NCBI GenBank assembly: GCA_026874595.1
Contig: CM049319.1
Span: 62,694,917 to 62,758,916 of the forward strand
DNA: 64,000 bases
DNA from: Sipunculus nudus
Taxonomy: Eukaryota > Annelida > Sipuncula > Golfingiida > Sipunculidae
Direction of reading: 5' to 3'
The number at the start of each line of letters is the position of its first letter. The first letter of the stretch is position 1. The notes beneath the pieces were generated by a model. That model did not search any database, was not told the DNA's origin, and was given only the letters and a program-made list of their open reading frames with translations. This document shows, piece by piece, positions 35,908-47,956 of the stretch. A program made the position numbers and the translations under genes.

Positions 35908-36313
35908 ACATCAGTAATCACATTGATTCTTGTTAGAGCCATCAGTAATCACATTGATTCTTGTCAGAGCCATCAGGAATTACATTGATTCTTGTCAGAG
36001 CCATCAGTTATCACATTGATTCTTGTCAGAGCCATCAGTTATCACATTGATTCTTGTCAGAACCATCAATCATTGCATAGATTGTTAATCAGCAGTCATA
36101 TTAATTCTTGTCAGAGCCATCAGAAGTCATATTAATTCTTGTCAGAGCCATCAGAAGTCATATTAATTCTTGTCAGAGCCATCAGAAGTCATATTAATTC
36201 TTGTCAGAGCCATCAGCAGTCATATTGATCCTTGTCAGAGCCATCAGCTGTCATATTGATTCTTGTCAGAGCAGTCAGTAATCACTATGATTCTTATCAG
36301 AACCATCCGTAAT
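35908..36313. repeat. 31 bp minisatellite in PTDSS2 intron 1
   Basis: About 13 copies of a 31 bp unit (CATCAGTAATCACATTGATT, then CTTGTCAGAGC). Adjacent sub-blocks of near-identical variants (ATTGATT versus ATTAATT types) indicate recent expansion. It ends about 130 bp before the exon 2 acceptor. Confidence 0.92.
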
Positions 36314-36446
36314 CACATGTGTCCTTTCACAGCAGTCAAAGTTCTGACTCTCATCAGTAACTGACAAAAGCCCTTAATCACATGGAGCATAATTACATAT
36401 CTTTTTTGTGTGTATTAATATTATGTGTTTGTGTGTTTCCTTGCAG

Positions 36447-36548
36447 GCAGGCTCACTCCATAACCACCCTCGTCATATTCTCCTGTTGTCTGGTGTATGT
36501 TGCCTTATTTGAAGAAGTTAGTTTTGCCCAAGACTACAACACCAAAAG
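36447..36548 (+). CDS. PTDSS2: PTDSS2 second coding exon (first membrane span)
   Basis: A 102 nt exon after a TTTCCTTGCAG acceptor. The first G completes Trp48, then QAHSITTLVIFSCCLVYVAL forms the first transmembrane segment, followed by FEE and QDYNTKR, equivalent to the family's RAHTLTxLF...ETPxxTAYNTKRG. It ends in phase 2 at AAAAG|GTCAGC. Phases agree with exons on both sides. The following intron runs 25.2 kb to 61711 and holds most of the transposons in the right half of the window. Confidence 0.94.
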
Positions 36549-36671
36549 GTCAGCAATTGTGATTGTATTCTGTTTATCCAGGTAATCTGACATTGAATCA
36601 TTACTGAGAGACACTGGGAGAGCTAGGGAGCAAAGCTCTTCTTGTGTGTTTGCACTTCTGTATTTTTTTCA
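36549..36671. other. Start of PTDSS2 intron 2
   Basis: Short unique stretch between the exon 2 donor and the family D element. Confidence 0.6.
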
Positions 36672-38066
36672 TTGTATCCATAGACAATGTTGGGGGATAC
36701 TATGTTTTCATGACGGTCCCGCCGCCCCCGCCGCATATTAAATCTTGTTGGCGCGATAACTCAAAAAAATATTTCACGGATCTTTACCAAACTTGGTATA
36801 TGTATAGATATGGGTGAGAGGACGACGCCAATTTAAATTAGTCATGACCTTTACAAGGAGAGTGTCCTTGACCTTGAATAGGTCCAATTTTGAGGAAAAT
36901 CACACTAATTCTTAAATATCTCAAGAAATCTTTGATAGCATTTTTTTCTGCAGAAGACAGGTTGTGTTACCTTATGTTGTTTTCTTGCTAAAATGATGTT
37001 TAAATTAAATAAGAATTTGAGGTACAGTCACCAAACCCACAAGTTTGATGCATCTTATCAATGGCTAGGTCAAATTTGAACATTGATGACCTTGTTACAT
37101 TTTTTCAAGGTCACAGCAGTGATAATGTTAATATGGAATCACAGAAATAACTAAAAAAAATTGTTGGAACAGTCACCAAACCAACAGGTTTGATGCATCT
37201 AATCAAGGGCTAGGTCAAGTTCAAATATGGATGACCTTGAGGCATTTTTAAAGGTAACAGAAGTGATAATGTTAAAATGATGTTTCCGCAATAACTTCAA
37301 AAGAATTTAAGGTACAGTCCCCAAACCAACAGGTTTGATGCATCATATCAAGGGCTATGATAGGTTCAGATATGGGTGACCTTGATGTATATTTCAAGGT
37401 CACACAGGCACTATTGCTAAAATGATATTCTCATACTTATATTTTTAAGTTGATAGATGGAAGGAACCATGGTGGCCTGCGAAGTGTTAATCTTTGCTTC
37501 TGAGTTCAAAATAGGGCCTGTTAATACACCACCATTGCCACTTGACAGCACTATGAGCATGATAAATTGAAAACTAGAGGACAGGTTTCTTTCATATCAT
37601 GCATATAAATATATATTTTTAAGTTTAAAAAAAAATTTTTTTTAATTTTAATTTTTAAATAAATTTTTTTTAAAATCTTGGATTGTTTATTCTTCTGTAA
37701 AATACAGATGGCACCACCTTGTGTTGTTTTCTTGCTTTCGCACCTTGTAATACCCCACCATTGCCTCTTCACAGCACTGTGAACATGATAAGTTGAAAAC
37801 TAATTTACAGATTTCTTTCATATCATGTATGTAGACATGGGTTACGGAATGAGATATATTTCAGTTTGGATCATGACCTCTCCTATGAGAGTGACCTTTA
37901 CCTTAAATATGCCCATACTTATAAGATACCATGGTGGCTTGCCAAGTGTCAGTCTCTGCATCTGAATTCAAGATGGGATCCTATTCTTAGAGGCTGGGTG
38001 GGGGGGGGGGGGGGGGGTTAATTGTCTGGGGATACTATGGCACCTGCGGTGCCAAAAAATATCTAG
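36672..38066 (+). mobile_element. Family D Helentron-like element (relative of family B)
   Basis: The 5' end TTGTATCCATAGACAATG is followed by GGGGGATACTATGTTTTC and a CCGCCGCCCCCGCCG tract. The 3' end has TGTCTGGGGATAC (inverse of GTATCCATAGACA with one change), the hairpin GGCACC-TGC-GGTGCC, then ATATCTAG. The 5' GGATACTATGTTTT string is shared with family B. The interior has three to four imperfect ~140 bp units with ACCAACAGGTTTGATGCATC and TGACCTTGATG blocks and TTCAAGGTCAC strings (about 37105 and 37390). An 18-base G run lies at 38000-38017. No coding capacity. Confidence 0.8.
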
Positions 38067-38540
38067 TTTGTTATGTTGTGTACATATGACTTCAAATCTC
38101 ACCTTTCGTTCTTAGTAAAACCTTGTCCCCTTTCATGCCATCATGCCAGGTTTGCAAATGTATATATGTCTCTTTTATTAACACAGGTAAGGAAAGCAAT
38201 TTGGAATTAATACTAATTACACTGTCCAGAACAACAAAACTACCATGATACATTACTTTTTCTTGCTGAAGGAGCAGCAGGTCTATGTAGCTATGATTGT
38301 CTGGTTTTGCATAAAAATTGAAAGTAAACTGTAGAATGCTCAGACCTCTCTCTCTCCTTGTCAGAGTCTTCACTACAAGCGGGTACATTATGGGACATGG
38401 GGCACAGTTTTGTGGGAACATTGACTGAACAAAAACTAAACTGATAGCTTCATTGTGCACTGGTCATTAAGAACAGTTGTGACATACCAAAACATTGATC
38501 AGTATACAGGTTACGCTCATCATAGACAGTGGTCACAATA
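38067..38540 (-). other. Unique intron sequence with an unassigned 122-codon frame
   Basis: A minus-strand open frame spans 38092-38460 (122 codons, starting MHNEAISLVFVQ). It is the longest frame outside the LINE, yet shows no recognisable domain, membrane topology or repeat. It might be a decayed transposon gene or chance. Its position inside PTDSS2 intron 2, antisense, gives no support. Confidence 0.2.
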
Positions 38541-39446
38541 TATTTAGCTCAGATGACTGAAAGTAATATAGTGATCACTCTTTGTCCGTCATCCGTCCAT
38601 GTGGCCGTCTGTCCATAAACAGGGCACAAATCGTAACCGCTGGACCTGGAATCTTCCAACTTGACATCCTTGGAGGCCAATGAAAAATCTCCCAGGAAAC
38701 CTGAAATTAGGTATCTGTTACCCATATTCTCCGAGCTCTGGATCTCATAAGTATCCCTCCAGAATAATAAAAAATTTGATCCAAAAGCTCAAGTAGCTGA
38801 ATAACTTCAGCATTGATCACCATGATTCTCTGCATGAATATTGATCATGGAGTGTTCCATCAGTTCCTTCAAACTGGTGGTGCCACCTGTATTTTTTCCA
38901 ATTTTCATGAATTTTATTCTCTATTTTTGAGACCTTCATAGAAGCTGTCATCTGTTAACAGGGCACAAATTGTAACCACTTGATCTGGAATCTTCTAACT
39001 TGACATCAAGGGAAGTCCATGAAAATCTCTGTCGGAACCTGAAATAAGGTCTCTGTTACCCATATCCTCCAAGCTATTGGGCTCATTGGTACCCCTCAGA
39101 TTGATTAAAAAGTTAAAACAAAAGCTCCAGTATCTGAATAACTAATGCACTAATGGCCATGATTTTTTGCATGCATATTGATCATTGAGTGTTTCATCAG
39201 TTCCTGCAGACTGGTGGCACCACCTGTAATTTTCGAATTTTTACACATTTTTTTCTCTATTTTGAGACCTTCAAATAAATCCCCATATTGTAAGGTGACA
39301 CAATTAGTAACCCTTGACCTAGAATCTTTATACTTGACATCTAGGGAGGTCCATGAAAAGTCTTCATGGAAAATTGAAATTAGGTCTTTGTTACCCTTGT
39401 CGTCTGAGCTGTTGGGCTCATGTGTCCCCCTCCCCCTCCTGAATAA
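38541..39446 (+). mobile_element. Family A element A9, 3'-truncated
   Basis: A worn 5' end (TATTTAGCTCAGATGACTG, then GTCCGTCATCCGTCC) and about two and a half diverged monomers with the TGACATCxAGGGAxGTCCATG, GGTGGTGCCACCTG and TTTTGAGACCTTC landmarks. It ends where the family B fragment begins at 39447; no 3' palindrome follows. Confidence 0.7.
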
Positions 39447-39743
39447 TTGTATCCGCCAAAACAATGTTTTGCGGATACTATGTTTTTGACTGGGTTCAGC
39501 TGATTTCACAACAATGTAGCCCTTTGATAGCTTTATAACATACATAAAAAATGGTGGCACCACCTGCAACCATTTTAGCACAGTTTCCATCTGATCATCT
39601 GCCTTGGGATAAAATCACACATATCTCTGAAGTGAATGGACTTATCCATCTGAAATTTTGCATGTGTATTCATCCTGGATAGCTTTGTCGATTTTGTGGC
39701 AGGTGGCGTTCAGGCTGCAGACATCCAAGCTTATATCTCAGGA
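39447..39743 (+). mobile_element. Family B fragment B3 (5' end plus one monomer)
   Basis: Intact 5' hairpin (GTATCCGCCAAAAC, GTTTTGCGGATAC) then directly about one 280 bp monomer ending at CATCCAAGCTTATATCTCAGG. Repeat J copy 3 follows, and the 3' hairpin is missing. The leader with the CCG tract is deleted. Confidence 0.75.
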
Positions 39744-40018
39744 CTAAGGAATGCAAGCCTCCGCCATGTGGGATTCCTTATTGTGGGATGCTCCTCAACC
39801 TGTGTTTGCATTCATTTCTTTGGTACATATTTCCAGGTTAATTTTGGCAGAAGTGACTGTACATTTGTGAATATTCCTTGATGACTTTCCTTAATCCAGG
39901 TCATGTGCTAGCTAAAAAACACCAGAATCTAATCAATTCTTCATTAGCCCATTCCCAAAATGTCAAAAAAATTCCAAGAGATTCCATATAGGTTATTGTG
40001 AACACACACACACACACC
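39744..40018 (+). repeat. Dispersed repeat J, copy 3 (CA-tailed)
   Basis: The longest of the three copies, from CTAAGGAATGCAAGCCT to a (CA)n tract at 40004-40017. Shares the blocks described for 3619-3863. Confidence 0.7.
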
Positions 40019-40459
40019 CGAACAGGGATTAATGCATACCATCCAGGTAAACACAAAAAGAACCTGTAATGAAAGGATGAGATATTACCTTATAAACTAG
40101 AATGCAAGCCAGAAACATACCTCAAACACTTTTACAGATACGGACTGAAATCCTACTATAATTTTAGGATTTAGGTGTGGTCCTGGGAAAGCATTATTCC
40201 ACTATAAACTTTGTTGATGCATGTCCCCTGGGCACCAAGCTCTCTAGATGCTTGTCAATACCGGTATTCGAGTTAATGGTGAAGACCAGTGGTGACACCT
40301 GTTGGAAAAAAATCAGTATTACCGTTCAACCGTTCATAACTTTGACAGAGCCGGATTGCCTTGGCTCTATGTTTATTGTTTATAGAAAGTATTCAGAAAA
40401 TCAAAATATGTAATTTAGAACACTATAAAATCTCTGAAAAGTTTAAATTTTGCAGGTAA
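40019..40459. other. Unique intron sequence
   Basis: No exon recognised. The frame at 40177-40413 is not supported by any domain. Confidence 0.45.
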
Positions 40460-41080
40460 TTGTATCCGCCAAAATGAAGTTGTGTGGATACTATGTTTTT
40501 TACCAGGTTCTGCCGCCACCACAGCGTTCGTTTGCGGAATAGAACTATGAGACCACTGGACAGTTTTTCCAAAACTTTACATGATTATCGGGTCACATGT
40601 GAACTGTAACCAAAATATTTTGCGTTGACCTCCGACCTTTCCACTCTCCAATGCGTCCATCTGTGTGTGTGTTTTGACACATTAATCCACAAATCTTAGG
40701 ACTTGTTTGACCAATCAGGAAAAAAATTTTGCACCAGTGTAGCCCTTTGATAGCTTTATAACTTACATTAAAAATGGTGGCGCCACCTGCAACCTTTTTT
40801 GCACAGCGTCTGTCTGTTTGTCTGCCATTGGATAAAATCACTCATCTCAGCAGTGATTTGACTTATCTGCCTAAAATGTTGAAGTTGTAAACAACTTGGA
40901 CAGCTTTCTGGATTTTGTGGCAGGTAGCAACCTACATACACATTTCGGATGCAGACGTCCATGCTTATAGGCAACACACCTCTCTCTATTTCCTTGCCAC
41001 TTAATCCATGCCTCAATTCACCCGTCCCACTCTGATTTCGGCAGATACACGTAGTCGCTTGTTGACTACCCGTATTCTAG
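40460..41080 (+). mobile_element. Family B element B4, short form
   Basis: 5' hairpin (GTATCCGCCAAAATGAAGTT, GTGTGGATAC), leader with a near-DR1 TGACCTCCGACCT (40626-40638), one full and one partial monomer, GGCAGATAC, hairpin GTAGTCG-CTTGT-TGACTAC and terminal TCTAG at 41080. A G-to-A type change leaves a G-T wobble in the 3' stem. At 621 bp it is the minimal complete copy in the window. Confidence 0.85.
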
Positions 41081-41828
41081 TTAATCAATAGGACCAGGAT
41101 ATTCATGTTGGTATCTGTAGAACCTTTATCTCCTGTATACCACTTTTATTAGTGCCCTTTATATAATATACAACTTTTTGGTGATGAAAACTCAGTGAAA
41201 AGATACTTTCTCACTGTCATTTTCAAGGTCAAACAGAACAAACTTTGATGGGAATGGTAACATGTCATTAATTGAACACCACTGATGATCAAAAGGTCAC
41301 ACATTCCAGCTGAACATCAAAGTTACCTCTTTTGGTTGCAAAAATACCAAACACTCACACTTAATGAAAGAGGCAACATATGTATACCGTTTATGACTAT
41401 ATATCTTCTATTGGTAACAAGTTGAGACGGCAGATTCTTAAATTAGTACTAATCTTAGCCTGAAATATATGCTCCATCACACTATACCAAGCTCTTGCCA
41501 TGAATAACAGGACAAGGACACAGGTGCCCATGTCTATTCTTTCTTATATATGTGTGTAGCTGAATAATTATGTACCTCACTTATTCCTAATTATGGAACA
41601 GAACAGAACAAGTGTTATATTCAAGAATAAGGCCTTGGGCCCAAAATTCCTATAAGAAAAATACATCAGTGTACTCAATGATATGAAGGAATGTCTAATA
41701 ATTAAAGTAAGTTAAGATATAAAGGACTTAATAACATTTAAATAAGAAGCTTCTTAAATATTTCTTACAAAATTGTGAGCTTATATATGAATTTCTGTTT
41801 AACAGTACATGATTATTATGATGTAGCA
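41081..41828. other. Unique intron sequence
   Basis: AT-rich; no exon or repeat recognised. Confidence 0.45.
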
Positions 41829-42513
41829 TTATACACCAAAAAACATTGATCTTTTCTTGAAAGCATGAAAAAGGTAAGCTGCCAATTGAACTTCATCCAT
41901 ATTAAGCAATTTTCTAAAATTATATTCATTATGTTCATGGTATAATATATGCAAAAATTTATTACGCAGATCAGTGTACATAGGACATTCTAGCAATAAA
42001 TGTGCTTCATCTTCAATAATATAAAAACCTTTCTTAAAACAATATTTACAGATCCTCTCTTCTCTGTTGATAGCCAATTAACGACCAACTTCTATAGCTA
42101 ATTTATGACTAGAGCATCTAAATCTGGCCAATACATTTCTATAAATTTTGTTTGTAACACAATATTTTTCAAGTGTAAGCATACATTTAAAATCCATATA
42201 ATTTACTACTTATGTTTATATCATTATGCCATTCTTGTACAGCCATGTCTTTTAATAACTGTTTAAAACACTTAAGAAAACTATCAGAATCTCCAAAAAG
42301 TTGTGCCATCCACACATAACCAAATCCAGTGTGAAATAACAAGGATCTCAGTATGGGTGCCCATGGTGTTTTTCCCTTATAATCTAGCTTTACCAACATA
42401 TTAAAAATGTGTTTTGGATACCTACTATCATTCATATGAAGAAGTCTAAGCCAATATTTCAAACAGTGCTTGGAATATTTCATAAATAAAGGAAGACGCC
42501 CACAGTTGGCCTA
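41829..42513 (-). pseudogene. LINE C-terminal fragment (5'-truncated), antisense in PTDSS2 intron 2
   Basis: On the minus strand a frame begins near 42513 with RLPLF, then KYWLRLLHMNDSRYPKHIF, and GFGYVWMAQLFGD, continuing to 42187. In the next part (42186-42078) NVLARFRCSSHKLAIEVGR ends in a stop. Then ICKYCFKKGFYIIEDEAHLL with ECPMYTDLR follows to 41829. The order KYWL...GFGYVWLxQ...RFRCSxHxLxIExGR...C-x2-C...EDExHxLLxCPxYxDLR is the C-terminal zinc-binding tail of a non-LTR retrotransposon reverse transcriptase common in invertebrates. The RT catalytic part is absent and at least two disruptions are present. It differs from the CR1-like LINE at 56.6-60.7 kb. Confidence 0.8.
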
Positions 42514-42669
42514 ATACTGCTGCTACTACCTAAGTATGGTACCACATTCAATATTACTTTCAGAGTGATTACAGCTCCATTTTTGTAATGCAGCCTTTGT
42601 ATCCTTACCAACGCATATCATCAGAAGGCACCTTGATGATACTTTTATAAGGAGCTAATTAAAGCTCAA
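42514..42669 (+). repeat. Left flank unit of a small host repeat
   Basis: TTTGTATCCTTACCAACGCA followed by a CATCAGAAGGCACCTTGAT-like block. The same unit occurs twice to the right of element A7 (48078-48128 and 48167-48216), so A7 was inserted into a small pre-existing repeat cluster. Confidence 0.6.
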
Positions 42670-42824
42670 TTTTTAGCTCAGCTGACTGTAAATCATCTGA
42701 GCTATAGAGATCACCCTTTGGCCGTCCGGCTGTTACAGGGCACAAATCGTAACCGTTAGACCTAGACACTTCTAACTGTACATCCAGGGAGGTCCCGGGC
42801 AAATCTCCTTGGAAACCTGAAATT

Positions 42825-44246
42825 AGGTCATGGTGACCTATATTTTGTGACTTAGAGGCGAAAACATGATTTTGAGCACCCAGACAGTCAGATGGGGCAC
42901 AAATTGTATCTATTAGGCCTAGAAACCTCTAACATGACATTTTGGGATATCCCAGGTAAATCTCCTTGGAAACCTGAAATTAAGTCATGATGACCTATAT
43001 TTCATGACCTATGGGCCAAAAACATGATTTTTAGCATCCAGACAGTCATAAGGGGCGCATATTGTATCGATAAGGCCTAGAATCCTTCAATGTGAATTCT
43101 AGGGAGGTCCTAAGCAAATCTACTTGAAAACCTGAAATTAAGTCACGGTGACCTATAGTTTGTGACCTACAGGCCAAAAACATGATTTTTTGTACCCTGA
43201 ATGTCAGATGGGGACAAATCGTATATGTGAGGCCTAGAATCTTTTAACTCAATATCCTGAGAGTTTCTAGGCAAATCTCCTTGGAAACCTGAAATTAGGT
43301 CAAAGTGACCTATATTTTGTGACCTGTGGGCCGAAAACATGATTTTGAGCACCTTTACAGTCAGATCGGGCACAAATAGTATCCATTAGGCCTAGAATCC
43401 TCCAACATGACATTAAGGGAGGTCCTAGGCAAATGTCCTTGGAAACCTGAAATTAGGTCACTGCTACCTATATTCTGCGACCTATAGGAAAAAGATAAAA
43501 CACCCTGAATGTCAGATGGTGACAAATCATATCTGTAAGGCCTAGAAGCTTCTTACACAATTTCCTGGGAGGCTCTATGCAAATCTCCTTGGAAATATGA
43601 AATTAGGTCATGGTGACCCACATTTTGTGACCTACAAGACAAAAACCTAATTTTGAGCATCCTGAATGTCAGATGGGCACAAATCTTATCTGTTAGGCCT
43701 AGAATTTTTGAATGCAACATCCTGGGAGGTGCTAGGTAAACCCTTCTTGGAAACCTGAAATTAGGTCATGGTGACCTACATTTTGTGACCTACAAAAACA
43801 GGATTATGAGCATCCAGAAAGTCAGGCAGGGCACACATTGTATTTGTAAGGCTTAGAATCTGAATCTTCTAATGTAACATTATGAGATGACCTTGGCAAA
43901 AGTCTGTGGAAAACTGAAATTAGGTCACCATGACCTATATTTTGCAACCTATAGGAAAAGAAGTCATAAAGGCACCCAGACAGTCAGTCAGGGCACACAT
44001 TGTATCTGTTAGGCCTAGAATCTTCTAATGGAACATTCTGAGACGTCCCTGGCCAATGTCCTTGAAAAACTGAAAATAGGTCACCATGACATATTTTGCA
44101 ACCTATTAGAAAAGATATCATATAAGCACCCAGACAGTCAGACAAGGCACAAATTGTATCCATTAGGCCTAGAATCTTATAATATAAAATTCAGGGAGGT
44201 CTTAGTCAAGTGTCCTTGGAAACCTGAAATTAGGTCATGGTGACCT
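42825..44246. promoter_or_regulatory. Tandem array of AGGTCAnnnTGACCT palindromes
   Basis: Each ~157 bp monomer of A7 carries one inverted repeat with a 3-base spacer. Perfect copies are at 42825-42839, 43297-43311, 43763-43777, 43922-43936 and 44232-44246. One-mismatch copies are at 42982, 43140, 43455, 43605 and 44078. AGGTCAnnnTGACCT is the textbook estrogen response element. Whether any receptor binds here is unknown, and no transcription start was identified nearby. Confidence 0.7.
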
Positions 44247-44552
44247 ATATTGTGTGACCAATGGGCTGAAAAATGGTTTTGAGCACCCAGACAGACAAGG
44301 CACAAATTGTATCCTTTAACCCTAGAATCTTCTAACATGACATTCAGGGAAATCTGTGGCAATTCTCCTTGGAAATATGAATTTGGATTATGATGACCTA
44401 TATTTTGCCAGCTATGGACCAGAAACATGATTTTGAGCACCCAGACAAACGGGTACAAATTGTATCCATTTTCCTTGGAACCCTCTATTGTGAAATCTAG
44501 AGGGGTCCTGGGCAGGTCTCCTATGAATCCTGAAATTTTTATTTTCTGTCCA

Positions 44553-47500
44553 TTTTTAGCTCAGCTGACTGAAAGTCATCTGAGCTATAGCGATCACTCT
44601 TTGTCCGTCGTCCGTCTGTCTGTCCGTTAACCAGGCACAAATCGTAACTGCTGGACCTAGAACCTTGTAACTTGGGATTCTGAGAGATCCATAAAAAATC
44701 TCCTTGGAAACCAGAAATTAGGTCTCTGTTACCCATATCCTTCGAGCTATGTGGCCCCAAAGTACCCCCCCAGAAAAGTCAAAAATTTCATACAAAAACT
44801 TCAATATCTCATTAACTACTTGACTGATGGTCATGATTTTTGGCATACATATTGATCATGAGATGTTACATCACTTCCTGCAGACTGGTGGCGCCACCTG
44901 TATTTTTCGATTTTTTACGAATTTTTTTCTCTATTTTTGAGACCTTTAAAAATGTGAACATCTGTTAACAAGGCACAAATCATAAAGACTGGACTTAGAA
45001 TCTTAATTCTTGACACACTGAGAGGTCCATGAAAAATCTCCTTGGAAACCAGAAATAAGGTCTCTGTTACCCATATCCTTCGAGCTATGGGGCCCCAAAG
45101 TACCCCCCAGAATAGTAAAAAATTTCATACAAAAACTTCAATATTTCAATAACTACATCACTGATGGTCTTCATTTTTTGCATACATATTGATCATGAGA
45201 TGTTCGATCAGTTCCTGCAGACTGGTGGCGCCACCTGTACTGTTTGATTTTTTACGATTTTTTCCTCTATTTTTGAGACCTTTGAGGATGCTGTCATCTG
45301 TTAGCGTGGCACAAATCGTAACGACTGGACCTAGAATCTTCATTTTCGACACACTGAGAGACCTATGAAAAGTCTCCATGGAAACCAGAAATTAGGTCTC
45401 TGTTACCCATATCCTTCGAGCTATGGGGCCCAAAATTACCCCCCAGAATAGTCAAAAATTTCATACAAAAACTTCAATATCTCATTAACTACATCACTGA
45501 TGGTCATGATTTTCGACATACATATTGATCATGAGATGTTTCATCAGTTTGTGCAGACTGGTGGCGCCACCTGTATTTTTCAATGTTCACGAATTGTTTT
45601 CTCCATTTTTGAGACCTTTAAGGATGTAGTTATCTGTCAACAGGGTACAAATCGTAACAACTGGACCTAGAATCTTCATTCTTGACACACAGGGAGACCC
45701 ATGATAAGTCTCCATGGAAACCTGAAATTTGGTCTCTGTTACCCATATCCTTTGAGCTATGGCACTCCAAAGTACAGCTCAGAATAATGGAAAATTTGAT
45801 ACAAAAGCTAAAGTATCTGAACAACTAATGCAGAGATAACCATAATTGTTTGCATGGATATTGATCATGGAGTGTTTCATAAGTTTCTGCAGACTGGTGG
45901 CACCACCTGTATTTGTTCGGTTTTTTTTACGAAATTTTTCTGTATTTTTGAGACCTTTAAAGATAAGAACATCTGTTAACAGGGCACAAATCATAAAAAC
46001 TGGACCAAGAATCTTCATTCTTGACACACAGGGAGACCCATGAAAAGTCTCCATGGAAACTTGAAATTAGGTCTCTGTTACCCATATTCTTTAAGCTGTA
46101 TGGGTCCAAAATACCCCCCCCCCCCAGAATAATGGAAAATTTGATACAAAAACTGCAGTATTTCAATAACTACAACACTGATGGTCATGATTTTCGGCAT
46201 ACATATTGATCATGAGCTGTTCCATCAGTTTCTGCAGACTGGGTGTGCCACCTCTATTTTTTTTCAAATTTTTACGAATTTTTTTCTTTTTTTTGAGACC
46301 TTTAAAGATGTGGTTATCTGTCAACAGGGTACAAATCGCAACAACTGGACCTAGAATCTTCATTCTTGTCATGCAAGGAGGCCCATGAAAGGTGCCTGTG
46401 GAAACTTGAAATTAGGTCTCTGTTACCCATATCCTTCAAGCTATAGGACTCCGAAGTATCCCTCAGAATAATGGACAATTTGATACAAAAAATGAAGTAT
46501 CTGAACAACTAATGCAGAGATCACCATGATTTTTTGCATGGATATTGACCATTAAGTGTTTTTATTAGTTTCTGCAGACTGGTGGAGCCACCTGTATTTT
46601 TGTATCCGCCAAAACGAAGTTTTGCGGATACTATGTTTTTGACCGAGTTCCTCCACCGCGGCGGCGTTCGTTTCCAGAGAGCTCCTCGGAGACTAATGGA
46701 CCGATTTTTCCCAAACTTACACCTATTATCGGGTCACATGTGAACTGGTGCCTAACCAATTTGCGTTGACCTCTGACCTTTCCTCTCTATCCAGTGTCCA
46801 TTTGTGGGTCTGTTTCCACTCATAAACCCTCATATCTTGGGAACCGTTTGACCAATCAGGAAATAAAATTGATACAAATATAGCCCTTGGATTGCTTTAT
46901 AACATACACAAAAAATGGTGGCGCCACCTGTAACCATGTTTGCACAGTGTCCATCTGTTCATCTGCCTTGGGTTAAAATCACTCATATCTCTGCAGTGAA
47001 TTGACTAATTCACCTGAAATTCGTCATGCGTTTACATCCAGGATAGCTTTCTTGATTTTATGACAGGTGGCGCCACCTAAGTTCACGTTCACGCTGATGA
47101 CATCCAAGCTTATATCTTGGGAACCTTTTGACCGATCAGGAAATAAAATTTATACAAATGTAGCCCTTTGATAGCTCTGTAACTTACACAAAAAATGGTG
47201 GCGCCACCTGTAACAATGTTTGCACAGCGTCTGTCTGTTAGTCTGCCGTGGCCTAAAATCACTCATTTCTCTGTAGTGGTTCGACATAACTGCCTAAAAT
47301 TTTGCAGGTTTATACATCGTGGACAGCTTTCTTGATTTTATGACAGGTGGCGCCACCTACATTCTAGTTAACGCTGCACACATCCAAGCTCATATCTCAG
47401 GAACCATTTGACCGATTGGGCCAAAATTGTGCATGTGTTTAGATCTCACATAGGTCTTTATCATACACAGAACTGGAGGGGTTACCTGCAAAGATTTTTG

Positions 47501-47956
47501 CACAGTGTTTGTCTGTTTGTCTGCCATGGGCAAAAATCGCTCATATACATGTAGTGGTTTGACTTTTCTGCCTAAACTTTTGCAGGTGTATACAACTTGG
47601 ACAGCTTTCCTGATTTGTGGTAGGTGGCACAACCTACATACACATTTAGGCTGCAGACATCCATGCTAATATGCAACATACCTCACTCTATTTCCCCTTG
47701 CCACTCAATCCATGCCTCACTATCCGATTTTGGCAGATACATGTAGTCACTTGTCGGTTACCCGTATTCTAGTTTTAAAAGTTTACACATTTTTCTCTAT
47801 TTTTGAGATATATAAATACAGACTAAATCTTGGCCTGTTGGTTAATCTGTTTGATGCTTCAGTTGAATGGGTATATACTACCATTCTGATGATAAAATTT
47901 CCTTTTGCGAATCTCTTCCCAGTCAGCTGAGCGTCATGACCCATGGGTCACTTGTT
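44553..47956 (+). mobile_element. Family A composite element A8 with nested B5
   Basis: Complete 5' end (44553) and 3' end (GTCAGCTGAGCGTCATG, TGACCCATGGGTCA, CTTGTT at 47956), nested in A7. It is a sister of A3 (7621-13798): same monomer order, same private variants (for example TTACATCACTTCCTGCAG and the TAACAAGGCACAAATCATAA monomer) and a family B element at the same site. It lacks the B1 insertion and has one copy of the trimeric block that A3 has twice. Confidence 0.87.
46600..47772 (+). mobile_element. Family B element B5 (nested in A8)
   Basis: Complete: 5' hairpin, GCGG tract, leader with perfect DR1 TGACCTCTGACCT (46767-46779), about three monomers, GGCAGATAC, worn hairpin GTAGTCACTTGTCGGTTAC and TCTAG. 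It is the uninverted sister of B2 and shows the ancestral internal order. Confidence 0.87.

Noticed and set aside
38092-38460. 122-codon minus-strand frame as a gene
   Set aside because: No recognisable domain, splice partner or homologous repeat; kept only as a note on that stretch.
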